A stretch of 64,000 nt of DNA from Tetrapyrgos nigripes (taxonomy: Eukaryota > Basidiomycota > Agaricomycetes > Agaricales > Campanellaceae): assembly GCA_013368315.1 (NCBI GenBank), contig JAACJM010000032.1, forward strand, positions 62,001 through 126,000, written 5' to 3'. Below the pieces are notes generated by a model. That model saw only the letters and a program-made list of their open reading frames with translations. It searched no databases and was not told where the DNA came from. Shown here one piece after another: positions 23,335 through 33,808 of the stretch. Position numbers and translations under genes: made by a program. Numbering within the stretch: the stretch's first letter is position 1; each line of letters opens with the position of its first letter.

Positions 23335-26300
23335 CAAAAACACGGTATTTCTTCAAACAGAAACCTTGGCACCCATCGATCAGGTATTCTTCCATGTCGC
23401 CCATGCCAACACCTGGTCCTAGTACACCACGAACTAGGACACCAGCACCTCATACACCTACTTCCACTCGACCCCTTTCTCCTACGTCCCTGCCTTTTCA
23501 GAACATCCCATCCGAGAACCTCTTGCAGGTTCCCGAAAATGATACGCGTGGAAGAATGTCTCCGTCACCGTCGCCGGCTTCTCGTCACAGTCTTACGTCA
23601 GGAAGCCGGTCTTTAGCATCTCTATCATCCCTACCATCGTCCCCAAACTCACACCCAAGCCCGCGATCATGCTTTCCCCAAGACGATGCAGCAGAATGTT
23701 GGCCCTATCCCAGCTAACAATCTTCTGTTGGCCCCTCGACATCAGCATACTGGGGTTGCGTTAACGTCGTCGACGTCCTCGCCGACCACTGGTCCTTGTC
23801 GCACTCCAGAACCTCGGACTCGTGGACCAGGCGCGCTGGTTACACCTGAGCCTGAGCCTGCATCTACTCATTCTCGCCATTATGAGCCGTATGCTCATGG
23901 TCGCCCCAATACTCGCGTCCTCATCATCCACGCAAAGCCGATACCAACGACACCACAACGGCGATAGCGAACCAGCAGCACCAACAGAACCAGGAGTACC
24001 ACCTTCACGTTAATCAGAGTATTCCATCCAACGTGCTCTTGCAGGTGCCTAAACCTCGGCGACCTATGTTCAATTGGCTTCCTACACTCTTGACGTCCGC
24101 ATCAGTGTCGACATCAACCACACCGGCTGATGGTTACCGTCCTGGTCCTGCTCTGATCCTAATCTTATATCAGGCATGCCACCTTCTCGAGCTCAAAGTA
24201 AGATTTCTCGTTCTGGTTCGGCAATGGGGAATCCTTACCCTCAGACCCAGCCCAATCCCTAGTCGGCGTCAGCGTCGACGACGCCCCTTGACGGTGTTCG
24301 TCCTGGTTCTGCTCTGAGTCCTGGGTTTACACCGGGTACACCAGCTCCTCAAACTCAGGGTAGCGTTAGTCGGTCTACGTCAGCGATGGGCAATGCGTAT
24401 CCTCAGCTCCAGCCCAATTCCCAACTCGAAAGGAGCCCTCGTTTTGTACCAGATTCTCCAGTCCCTCAGGGTCAAGGTCAAGATCAGGTTCCAATCAGAA
24501 TCAGTCGTTCTAGTCGAGCAATGGTGAATCCGTATCCTCAACTGCAGTCTCATCTCCAAAGGGGTCCTGGTCTCACACCAGGTGCTTCGGTTCCTCATGC
24601 TCCTTTTCAGACTGGTGGTGCTGGTCCTAGTGGTGTTGGCACAGGTTATGCTAGTTCATTGACGGCAAATCCTTATCAACATCTAGTCCAAGCCAATCTC
24701 AAACATAACGCGGTGAGTGTCAACCATGTCTACTATAGAATTATGTATCTAAAGCTGACTCAGGGGCAGCAGAACGTTTCACTTCACCCTCATGCTCGCG
24801 TTCATGGTAATGTTAATGGGAATGCTCCGCTTCTCTCGTTACAAGTACCAGGACAATGGAATAGACAAGGACAATTAATTACACCAATCACACCAATCAT
24901 GCCCGGGACGTCGATTGACAACTACAGCATCCATTCAAAGCTCACTCAGCAGCAGCAGAACGTTGCAGCTCATGCTAGTGCTTATGCTCATGCTCATGGT
25001 AGTGGGAACGCCTCACTCTCGCCACAAGTACCAATGTCGCCGCAGCATCAGTCTTATCCAAATTGGAATGGACAGGGACAGTTGATCACGCCGGTGACGC
25101 CGACGTCGATGTTGATGGTGGGGCAGGGATTGGGGACGGAGTCTGTAGGTGGTAGCGAGTATGGGTGAACATGTCAAGAAGTGGCGATGGGTATGGACGT
25201 GGGGCAATGGCAATACTGGGTCCCGATGTAGGTACGGGTCATGATGCTGGAACTGGTGCTAGTAGTGTAGCCAGCACTGCGAATCCGTACCCAGTTCTCC
25301 ACCACCAATCACCACAACTACAGCTGCAACCGCAACCACACCGAGCCCTCCAATTCCCCTTCCCCAGCCCGACCAATGGTGAGTTCTACAATCATGGTCC
25401 TCGTGATTTCGAGAACACTCTTGGCCATCCAACGTCACCCTCTGGTTCGTCTTCTGGACATGGTCCTGGTTGTAGTGGTGGTCGCAGCCGCAGTGGTGGT
25501 CATAGCCGCAATCCGTCAACCTCGTCAACCACAAATGCCAACGCCAACGCCAACGCGGAAAGGAATACCACCCCGGCTCATTCACCTCAACCTTCCCAAT
25601 CTGTCCAACTTTCCCAACCTACCCACTCCGCCCAACCTTCCCAACTTGTTCAATGTACAGCTACACCACCTCTACCTCCCCAACCCCAACCTTCATCTCT
25701 TCAACCTCGTCCACGACGACCCCTCCGTAGAAAACCCACAGTACCCCCACTCTCCAATGCCTTCAGTGATGCTCTTCAGTTACAGTTACAAGCACAGGCA
25801 CAATCACAGTACCCTTTGCCACCGTACTCTCCAAATGCAAATGTGTTATCAGAATCGATGTCGTTGCGGGTTATGCCATTGACATCGACATCGGCATACG
25901 CAGGGGTATCAACGGCGTTATCAGTCCCAGCAGCGAGTTCGAGAGCGCCAGTGTCACCAGGCATGGGCATGGGAAGAGGAATGAGAGGAAGTGTTGCAGT
26001 GCCAACAGCTTCTAGAGCTGCAAGTGTCAGGATGATGCAGCAGCAACGACAACAGGCGAATGGACAAGTCGACTCGGTCCGTGGTTATGGATTTGGGAAT
26101 GGGAACGTCGCTGAGAGGGGAACGAAACGACGTCGTGAAGATGATGAGTTGGAGTTGGAGACGCAGCCTCAGCCTCAGGCGTCGGGGTCGGGTCAGAGCC
26201 AGACATAGACTCGAATGATGGGAAAGGGAACGGGAAAAGGAACGGGAAAAGGAACGGGAACGGGAACGGGAAGGTCTCGTGGTAGACCGCCAAAGTCTAG

Positions 26301-26742
26301 GGTCAACGCGAATATTAATGCTAATGCCAATGTTGGTAATTACGGTGGGCCAATGCAATGGATGAGTGAGACGGCTGAGGGATGGGCTGCTAGTCATGGT
26401 AGTCATGGTAGTGGCACGAGTGGTACTGGTGATGGTGATGGTGATGGCGATGGCGATGAAGGTAGGACGAGGAAGAAGGCGAAGGTGGATGGTGGTGGTA
26501 ATAACGGGAAAGGGAAGGAAAGGGAAAGCTGCGGGCTAGGGTGTTTGCTGAGTGAGGTGATGTTAGTCGGTTGTATGGGTGTTTTCCTTTTCTGTATCTC
26601 TTTTCCCCTTGTTTTTTCTCCTTTCTTCCTCTCTCACCTCTCTCCTCGTTTTTCTCCTTTTCCTTCATTCCTCTCCTCCTTCCGTTCCTCCTCGTCATCC
26701 TGTCTCTCTTTCTCTCTTCCTTGTAATCGGGACTTTCTCTGA
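23331..26742 (+). pseudogene. Q/P/S-rich low-complexity protein with AT-hook, frame broken
   Basis: A Pro/Ser/Gln/Asn-rich coding signal covers the whole stretch but in several frames: about 23331-23717, 23686-23967, 23967-24317, 24386-25168, then 25165-26208 and 26215 onward in one frame across a TAG. An imperfect repeat recurs: SRSGSAMGNPYPQTQP, SRSTSAMGNAYPQLQP, SRSSRAMVNPYPQLQ, later TANPYQHLVQ and STANPYPVLH. Another repeat is IPSENLLQVP / IPANNLLLAP / IPSNVLLQVP. Near 26270 GRSRGRPPKSR matches an AT-hook, followed by a GD repeat and KKAKVDGG. At least one intron is likely (24713 to about 24766). It could be an intron-rich regulator or a decaying gene; I favour decay. The stop and last exon are uncertain. 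Confidence 0.45.
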
Positions 26743-27496
26743 TTTTTCCCCCCTTCCCTTCTCTTCTCTTTCATCCTCCCCTTTATCGTCCTGTCTCGTT
26801 ACCGCTTACTTACGTCGCAAGTGTAGTTCTAATCGGGACATTTTGCTGTATTTTTAGCACATACTTGTGGATACTGTTATATTTACAGATTGTACATCAA
26901 TTCTTGCTTTCTTGGATACCGTACCATACCTACTTAGATAGCTAGTCAGAGTTAGAAAAAACAGAGGAGGAAGACGCGCTAGCGTGATGTAGATTTGTAC
27001 CGTTTCTTGCCTCGCTATGTCACTTCGGACCATCTACGCATCTTTGCTCTACGTTCTCGATACTTCAGTTGCAATTTGGAAATGACTCTTACTGTGAAGA
27101 ACTCTTCGGAGTCTTTGCCCGATCGTGTGCGTGTGCGTCGGACAGGTTACGCACGGACTACTGTATGACAGATCAATTCAGCGAGTGGCTTCTTCTCGTT
27201 CTCCCACCTTCTCTTGCTCTATATTTGCTCTCGCCTCAAAGATGTTGCTGGTCACTCAATGACGACTTTCAATTGCTGCAAGCGTTTCAATTCTGCCATT
27301 CTCCCGGACTTTCCTCATTACACTGAGTAATGGTATGAACGACATCAAGGTATTGGCCTCGGACCGAACCCGATGTTCACCAGAGGGTTCAGGTGTACGC
27401 AGGATAAATAGGGCTCTCCAAAGAGTCTTTCTCCTCACCGACGCAAAGCATCCTCAGTCTCTCAGTCTCTTGAAAAACACCTACCCAATCCTCTAC
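26743..27496. other. Intergenic region and P450 promoter
   Basis: Pyrimidine-rich sequence, then ordinary intergenic DNA. ATAAATAG at 27404-27411 lies about 90 bp before the P450 start and is a plausible TATA box. Confidence 0.5.
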
Positions 27497-29914
27497 ATGA
27501 CAATGTCCACCACCAGCACCTCCCTCCTTGGCTTTGTCCTCCTCTCCATCATCTACTATCGCTGGGTGGCGACTCGCTCTCGAGCTCGCCTTCCTCCTGG
27601 TCCAAAACGTCTCCCCATAATTGGAAGCCTGCTCAACACCCTTCCTGCGCGGATGGGTCTTGTACCTCCGAATCCAAAACCTTTGTATGAACGATATCTG
27701 GAAATCGGGAAGGCGAGCAACTCTGATGTCATCCACATCGATGTTATGGGCGACCATACCGTTGTTCTCAACTCTGTGAAAGCGGCGACAGAGTTGTTGG
27801 ATCATAGGAGCTCGAATTATTCGAGTAGGCCTGGTAAGCTGGTTTGGTCCTGCTTGCTCTTATGCACAAATGCTCAAGACTTATCCTGTATATAGCAATG
27901 CCCATGGTTGACGATTTGATGGGGTGAGCTACTTCTCGTTCATATCGTTCTGTGTCAAAGCTGACGGTATATTGCGAAGATGGGAATGGGATTTGGCTCG
28001 TAAGTGCACTGCTACCTCAAGTTGACGAAAGGACGTAAACTGACCCGCACTGGTAGACATGCCGTATTCCGACCGGTGGAGGTGAGTACACCTTCATGCT
28101 CCATGAACTTACCCGCTGACTCGGACATTCATCTGGCATCTCAGGCGTCATAGAAAAACCTTCACGCATTACTTCCAACCGCGAGCAATTACGGAACACC
28201 ATCCGTTTCAACGCAAATCTATCACAGAGTTACTCCAGAAGCTGCTTGCATTGCCAGACCCCGATCCAGTTGAACTGGAAGGATATATCCAACAGTAAGT
28301 CTAGTTCTATATCTTCAACTTCTTGTCAAGTTCATCAATTTCAACTATGACAGTCATGCTGGCTCTATCATCCTTCGCGCAACGTATGGTATCGTGTCTC
28401 CTAAAGACCAGGAATACTACGTCGACCTCGCTCATCGAGCTATTACTCCAATTATTCACGCTGCGCCTCATGGGACCTACTTGGTCGATTATTTGCCGTT
28501 GCTCAAATATGTGCCGAGTGAGTACTAGCGCATATTCTCTCAATAGCTCGCTCAACTGGTATGCCAGATTGGTTCCCCGGTGCCGACTTTAAAAGAAAGG
28601 CAAAGACCTGGTCCAAGTATTCTATTGACCTCAAGGATCAACCTTGGGAAAAAGTACAATCGGAAATCGTAAGTGCCTTGAATTTCATGCTATCGCTCCC
28701 ATGACTGAATGGACGTGTTTTGAACAGGCTGCAGGAACTGCTCTCCCATCCTTTGTGACGCGCAACCTTGAAGGCATCGACACAGCGTCAGTCTCGGAGC
28801 AGGTCATTGAGGAGATTAAGAACTGTGCTGGAGTTGCTTATCTTGGTGAGTGAAGGTCACTGTATCTCTAGAGACTGCGACTGATTTTCCTACGTCTTTT
28901 ATTACCCAAAACTCCGACGCATAAAGCTGGATCTGATACTGTAAGTATTCATCGTTGTTTTTTAACTCAGGTTTCTAAACTGTCCGTAGTCCATCGCTCT
29001 AATGCGTTGCGCTATTCTTGCCTTGGCTACCCACCCAGAAGTCCAAGAACGCGCTCAGAAAGAATTAGATTCGGTCTTGGGGACCGGAGGCTCTAATGGA
29101 AGACTTCCTGACTATGCTGATCGTGAAGATCTACCGTATTTGAGTGCAATAATCAGCGAGACGCTCAGATACTATCCTGTAACGCCTCTAGGTGAGTATA
29201 GGCTTCTTTCAGACTCTCCTTCAGTGTAGTTGATCGAGAACACCCTGCTTCTATTTGTTTGGACCTAATCTTAAAGCCTTGCCCCACGCCTGCTTGGAAG
29301 ATGATATTTATGAAGGGCATTATATCCCCAAAGGTTCAACGGTGATCGGTAACTCTTGGTGAGAGCACTCGTTCGCATGATATTTGTGCACCGATGCTTA
29401 CATCTTTTTAGGGCTATTCTTCACGATGAGAAGCTTTACCCTGACCCGATGACATACAACCCTTCACGGTTCCTAAAACGCAAAACAGACTCAGGCAAGG
29501 AAATCGAGCCTCAGCCCAACCCTGCATTGTATGCATTTGGCTTTGGTCGTCGGTGCGTTTTCAATCTTATCCGTACTATAAGCCGGCTAATGATTTTCGT
29601 GCACTTTACTACAGCATCTGTCCCGGAAGATGGCTAGCACTCGACACTTCTTGGTTGGTCATTTCAAGTATCCTCGCGACATGCACTATCCAAAAAGCTC
29701 TTGATTCCAATGGAAAGGAAATGGAGCCTCTGGTTGAATATGAGAGAGGTCTGGTCGAGTAAGCCTTCCCAGTCTTCGCTGTTGGTTTCATTCTTGATCT
29801 GATGGGCGTATAATATATAATAGTCACCTCAAGCCATACAGATGCCGGTTCGTTCCTCGATCTGAAGCCGCTATGAAGTTAATGAAGAATGGATTTTTGA
29901 GTGAGGAGGATTAA
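27497..29914 (+). CDS. Cytochrome P450 monooxygenase (complete, 14 exons)
   Basis: A microsomal haem-thiolate monooxygenase needing a P450 reductase partner. Exons: 27497-27833, 27896-27923, 27980-27999, 28057-28081, 28145-28294, 28354-28517, 28547-28668, 28728-28845, 28927-28940, 28990-29191, 29277-29358, 29412-29552, 29615-29758, 29824-29914; total 1638 nt, 545 residues. The start was chosen so that the N-terminal anchor (LLGFVLLSIIYYRW) and the Pro-rich hinge LPPGPKRLPIIG follow. Visible motifs: C-helix WRRHR, I-helix AGSDTS (second Thr replaced by Ser), K-helix ETLR, PERF-like NPSRF, haem loop FGFGRRICPGR. The 14-nt mini-exon encodes the core of the I-helix motif. The part from 28542 on is duplicated at 1-1373. 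Product unknown; resembles fungal secondary-metabolism P450s. Confidence 0.93.
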
Positions 29915-30578
29915 TCTTGATAATGTGGCAATTTGGACTTTCTTTCTCTGCTCTGTTTCTTCGTATTGTACGGAATGTTATATATAATCATGCCATTTTC
30001 AATCTGTCGTAGAATTGTGTCGTCGATACAGGCTTCAAGTTTCGCATTTAATTTTTCGACCTCCACCATCACACGTTCGATTCCAAACACCCTTCCACTC
30101 CTGTTCCTCTTTCTCCTGCTTCAATCTGTTGGTCAAATACACTCATCACAATGATCTGCTCTGGCTGGGGTGCTAGCAAATCCTACACGAATCATTTCGA
30201 CATAACAGACGCGTCTGCTCGCGTCACGCAGATGCTTCGGATTTTCCCCATCCCAATCCTCCGTCGTTTCTCAGTTGCAGGTTGACACAGAGAGCGACAT
30301 GCGGCATTATGACTTGGAAATGTCTCAACTCCAGTCGCGTCTGCTGTATCTTCAGGCGAAACAAAGTTGCTGAGCAAGCACGTCGGGCAGCTGAAATCTC
30401 TTTCAGCTCCAATACGACGGCTGCCAGTCGAGCTTCTGGCTCGCATTTTCGTTATGGTCTGCGAAGAAGACGCAATTATTTTTAGCCTTCATGCACAAAT
30501 CGCTTGGCGTTTGCCGTTTGTACTGGCTTCAGTGTGCAGCGGTTGGGGTTGCTATTGCTACTTCGCGACTGTGGAGTA
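28542..30578. repeat. Segmental duplication, copy 2
   Basis: Matches 1-2037 at offset 28541. The right end is a sharp breakpoint after 30578: homology to F-box genes stops and unrelated sequence (GCGTTTCGTAGACGCC) follows, so copy 2 looks like the derived junction. The left end cannot be set because copy 1 is cut by the window edge. Confidence 0.95.
30152..30578 (+). pseudogene. F-box pseudogene fragment (duplicated copy)
   Basis: Copy of the first 427 bp of the pseudogene at 1611, starting MICSGWG, with the same early frameshifts and the F-box core LPVELLARIF. Cut off at the duplication breakpoint before the leucine-rich repeats. Not functional. Confidence 0.85.
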
Positions 30579-30879
30579 GCGTTTCGTAGACGCCAAGCTG
30601 CGAAAACGAGAAAATCTTTCAGTCATTCTCCAGATCATGGGCGAAGAGGAGGATTCCTGATGCTTCTATTGATCCTTCCAGGGCTAAGCTTGAGTCGTTC
30701 TTGCGCTGAAAAGCCATGGACAGTCTTGCTTCTGATACGCCTGGAGGAGAGTCGAAGTATTGCATTTGGAGAGACACTACAGCAGCTTGACAATGACAGT
30801 TTGAATGGCACGATCCAACGCGTCGAGAAAAGTTTTTTCAAAGTTTCTTCTCTTCTTCTACTACACAACTTCCTTCACA

Positions 30880-31188
30880 GTGATCTGCCCGGATTGCGGC
30901 GGTGGAAAGCCTTACCAGAATCGCTTCCATTTCGCCAATGTATCCTCCGAAGTCGCAGAAATGTTCCGTGGCCCATTTATACCTTCCGAACCTTCAATAG
31001 TTTCCCAGATGCTACTCGATGCGAAGGTGGACGCTGATCATTACGATCTCGTAATAATCAATACTGGGGTCGCGTTTGCTGCACCTACGGGCGAAGCGTA
31101 TGGAGCAACCAAAAGCTCTGTGCTCGACTTGCCAAATATCTTTCATCGCCGAGGCAGAGTCTTCTTTACCTTCATGATTCGTGATTAG
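30880..31188 (+). pseudogene. N-terminal fragment of an F-box paralogue
   Basis: Reads V-ICPDCGGGKPYQNRFHF, then EMFRGPF, VSQMLLDAKVDADHYDL, aligned with the N-terminus of the intact gene at 31552 (ICPSCGYPKPYKFRFDF, HYDLEIS). The start codon of relatives (ATG) is GTG here. The match ends in the coiled-coil region and the frame runs on for about 40 unrelated residues to 31188. An ATG 75 bases upstream in the same frame would allow a short protein, but no F-box is present. Confidence 0.7.
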
Positions 31189-31190
31189 TG

Positions 31191-31551
31191 AGCATAGTCA
31201 TCAACAAGGATGTAACTGTTACGCACCATGAAAAGATCTCGCATTTAGGTCAATAGATACTTGACCAGAGAAAGGCATCTTGATCCCTTCGGCAAGGCTT
31301 CAGAGTCGGTTGCACGTTGATACTCGGGATTGTAGCAGTTCTTGCTTTCGGTGGTGAGATAGATGTTGTGTGGATATGACAAGCTTGAAAACCTGACAGA
31401 GGTTAGGTTAGGTTAGAGTGGGATGTCATCCGGGATGGAGAAAAAACTGTCACGCTTCCGGAACACGCCTTGTTGTCGACCACCACTTGTCATCTTCCCT
31501 TCACTTTTTGGCGCCCAATTCGTTGCTTTTCCCCCTTGAAATCCGCCTGTT
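31191..31551. other. Intergenic region before the F-box gene
   Basis: No gene. A short run of GGTTA units lies near 31392-31412. The sequence should include the promoter of the gene at 31552. Confidence 0.5.
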
Positions 31552-33225
31552 ATGATTTGCCCCAGCTGCGGTTACCCTAAACCGTACAAATTCCGTTTCG
31601 ATTTTACCAATACCTCTCGCGTCAACGAAATGCTTCGGACGTTTGCCATCCCAACCGGCCATTCCTCCGTCTTTGCGCAGATGCAAGTTGATGCAGAAGA
31701 GGATGTGCGGCATTATGATTTGGAGATATCTGAGCTCAACAGGCGTGTACTGTACCTCGAGGAGAAGAAGAAGAGGTTAGGCACGCATATGGAACGCCTG
31801 AAATCCCTGTCAGCTCCCATACGACGGCTGCCCGTCGAGCTGTTAGCCTGTATTTTTGGAATCCTCTGTGAAGGTCAACCAACAAAGTTCTCCACCATGA
31901 GGATAATGCAGAGTTGCCCTCCACTCTCTCTCAGTTCAGTGTGCAGCGCTTGGCGTCAGATTGCCATTGACACTTCAAGTCTCTGGTGCAATCTACGACT
32001 TGCCCACAGCGCTCGCTACTTTGTTCCTCGCTTCGAACCTCCACTCAGACTGTGCCTCGCACGGTCCAAACTTCATCCGCTGTCGGTGCACTTGTTTCCG
32101 GGAGCCCATGAAGATCATCCATTGGTACAACTACTCGCCGAACAAAGTTCACGATGGCGCACCGTCGAGACCTTCGATCTTTCCGAGATGGACTTCTCCA
32201 CCTTCAACCAAAAAACGTTTCCACTCCTCGAGATACTCCGGATTAACGATTGTTTCGATGACTACCCTCACCTTAATTTCTTCAATTCTGCTCCTCGACT
32301 CCATTCGCTGAAAGTTAACAGGCTACCTGAAGTGGAAGCTTTGGCCAAATTCACTCCTCGTAACCAGATTACTCATCTAGAGGCGGCTTGTTGCAATGGC
32401 GAAGTAGTGTTCCAGGAGCTGGAAATGTTTCCAAACCTCCAGTCCATGGTTTACACTGAGCTAGACCACACTTTAATCCCAGCAGAGGTCTCCCCTCAAA
32501 CTCTTGCTCATCTAAACACAGTTGAGTTCCAGCTGTCGGACAATAGTGGCTACCAATGTTCCCATGAACATAGTCTTCTCAAAGCTCTTATGGAGCAACT
32601 CACTTTTCCATCTTTGACCAACCTCACTATCAAGGACGTGCACTGTAAGGGCGATGACGAGTCCTATTTCTTCATGGGCGTTTGGCCCCGCCAGACTTCT
32701 GCGGATTTTTTGGGACGCTCTGGGTGCTCGTTGCAATCCCTTCATCTGCACCAGATTTCTCTGGCCGATGAAGACCTCATAGCACTCCTCATGCTCAACA
32801 CATCTTTGGTCGAGCTTCAAATTAAGGAAATATGTCGCGCAGAGTACAACTTTGCACGATGCCCAACTGCAAACGGTACTATCTTCGAGTTCAAGGATAT
32901 CATTACCCCAAAACTGCTCACCGCTCTTCACGCATACGACAATGGGCTGGCGTTGTCCTCTCCACTGGTTCCAAAACTGGAGAGTCTGCACTTCGTTGCA
33001 GATGGAGATTTGTTTGATGACGAGCTGTTCTGGAAGATGGTCATGTCGAGATGGTTACCCGAGAAAGAGTATGCACTCAATATCGGAGTGAGCTCTCTGC
33101 GATCGGTGAGAATTTGTGTCTTGGGAAGAGCGCTTAAAGAAGATGTGGAGCAGAGACTTAGGCATTTGGAGATGGGTGGACTGAAGGTTTCTTTGCGGGC
33201 AACTAGGGATGACATTCATGACTAG
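31552..33225 (+). CDS. F-box/LRR protein with CxxC N-terminus (intact, single exon)
   Basis: 557 residues without introns. Order: CxxC-containing N-terminus (MICPSCGYPKPYKFRF), short coiled coil (about 55-85, LNRRVLYLEEKKKRL), F-box about 88-145 (SAPIRRLPVELLACIFGIL, SSVCSAWRQIAIDTSSLW), then about 400 residues of irregular leucine-rich repeats ending in DELFWKMVMSRWLPEKEY. A single CxxC pair is too little to claim a zinc finger. Expected role: Skp1-binding adaptor in an SCF ubiquitin ligase, substrate unknown. It is the only intact member of a group with at least four broken relatives in this window (1611, 30152, 30880 and, more distantly, 47343). A copy of its own tail follows directly at 33226. 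Confidence 0.92.
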   Translation: MICPSCGYPKPYKFRFDFTNTSRVNEMLRTFAIPTGHSSVFAQMQVDAEEDVRHYDLEISELNRRVLYLEEKKKRLGTHMERLKSLSAPIRRLPVELLACIFGILCEGQPTKFSTMRIMQSCPPLSLSSVCSAWRQIAIDTSSLWCNLRLAHSARYFVPRFEPPLRLCLARSKLHPLSVHLFPGAHEDHPLVQLLAEQSSRWRTVETFDLSEMDFSTFNQKTFPLLEILRINDCFDDYPHLNFFNSAPRLHSLKVNRLPEVEALAKFTPRNQITHLEAACCNGEVVFQELEMFPNLQSMVYTELDHTLIPAEVSPQTLAHLNTVEFQLSDNSGYQCSHEHSLLKALMEQLTFPSLTNLTIKDVHCKGDDESYFFMGVWPRQTSADFLGRSGCSLQSLHLHQISLADEDLIALLMLNTSLVELQIKEICRAEYNFARCPTANGTIFEFKDIITPKLLTALHAYDNGLALSSPLVPKLESLHFVADGDLFDDELFWKMVMSRWLPEKEYALNIGVSSLRSVRICVLGRALKEDVEQRLRHLEMGGLKVSLRATRDDIHD

Positions 33226-33640
33226 CCAGAGTCGTTGGTAGAGTCGTTGGTAGAGCTTCAAATAAAGGAAATCCGATGCGCAAAGCTTACATCTTTGCAC
33301 CATGGTCAGCCATCGACAGTACCGTTTTCAGATTTCAAGGGTATCATCACCCCAACATTGCTCACAGCTCTTCATCCATACGAGCACGGTGGACTTGCTT
33401 TATCCTCTCTGCTAGTTCCGATGTAAGAGATGGGGATTTATTCAATGACGAAGCGTTTTGGACGACGGTCATGTCGAGACGAATACTGGAAAAAGAGTAT
33501 ACTTTGGATACTGGAGTGAGCTACTTGAGATTAGTGAGACTTCGCGTCTTTGGGAAGGACGCTCCGGGAAGACCTGGAGCAGAGAATTTAGCATTTGGAG
33601 AGGGCTGGGCTCACGGTTTCCTTTGGAGTCGCAAACGATG
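33226..33640 (+). pseudogene. Duplicated C-terminal fragment of the F-box gene
   Basis: Right after the stop of the gene at 31552, SLVELQIKEIRC restarts and continues in shifting frames through FSDFKGIITPTLLTALHPYEHGG, DGDLFNDEAFWTTVMSRR and a frayed end. It is a tandem partial copy of the last 110-140 codons and is not translatable. A 12-base unit (GAGTCGTTGGTA) is doubled at its start. Confidence 0.8.
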
Positions 33641-33808
33641 ATGATGATACATAGTGACAAAACATATCCCAGCACGGACAATTTATGGCTATGTGAAATG
33701 TTTTTGACTTTGTCGCCACTGTAATGTACATTATTGTTCAAGACTTGACTAGGTGTAGAGAAAATAGATGGAGGTTGCAAAATAACGCAGCGGTAGGGTA
33801 TATCAGCG

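Noticed and set aside
26579..26857. Plus-strand frame very rich in Phe, Ser and Leu
   Set aside because: Translation of a pyrimidine-rich tract; composition artefact, although the upstream part may belong to the AT-hook gene.
31392..31412. Run of GGTTA units recalling telomere repeats
   Set aside because: Only three to four units, wrong unit for the usual fungal TTAGGG, and inside ordinary gene-bearing sequence.
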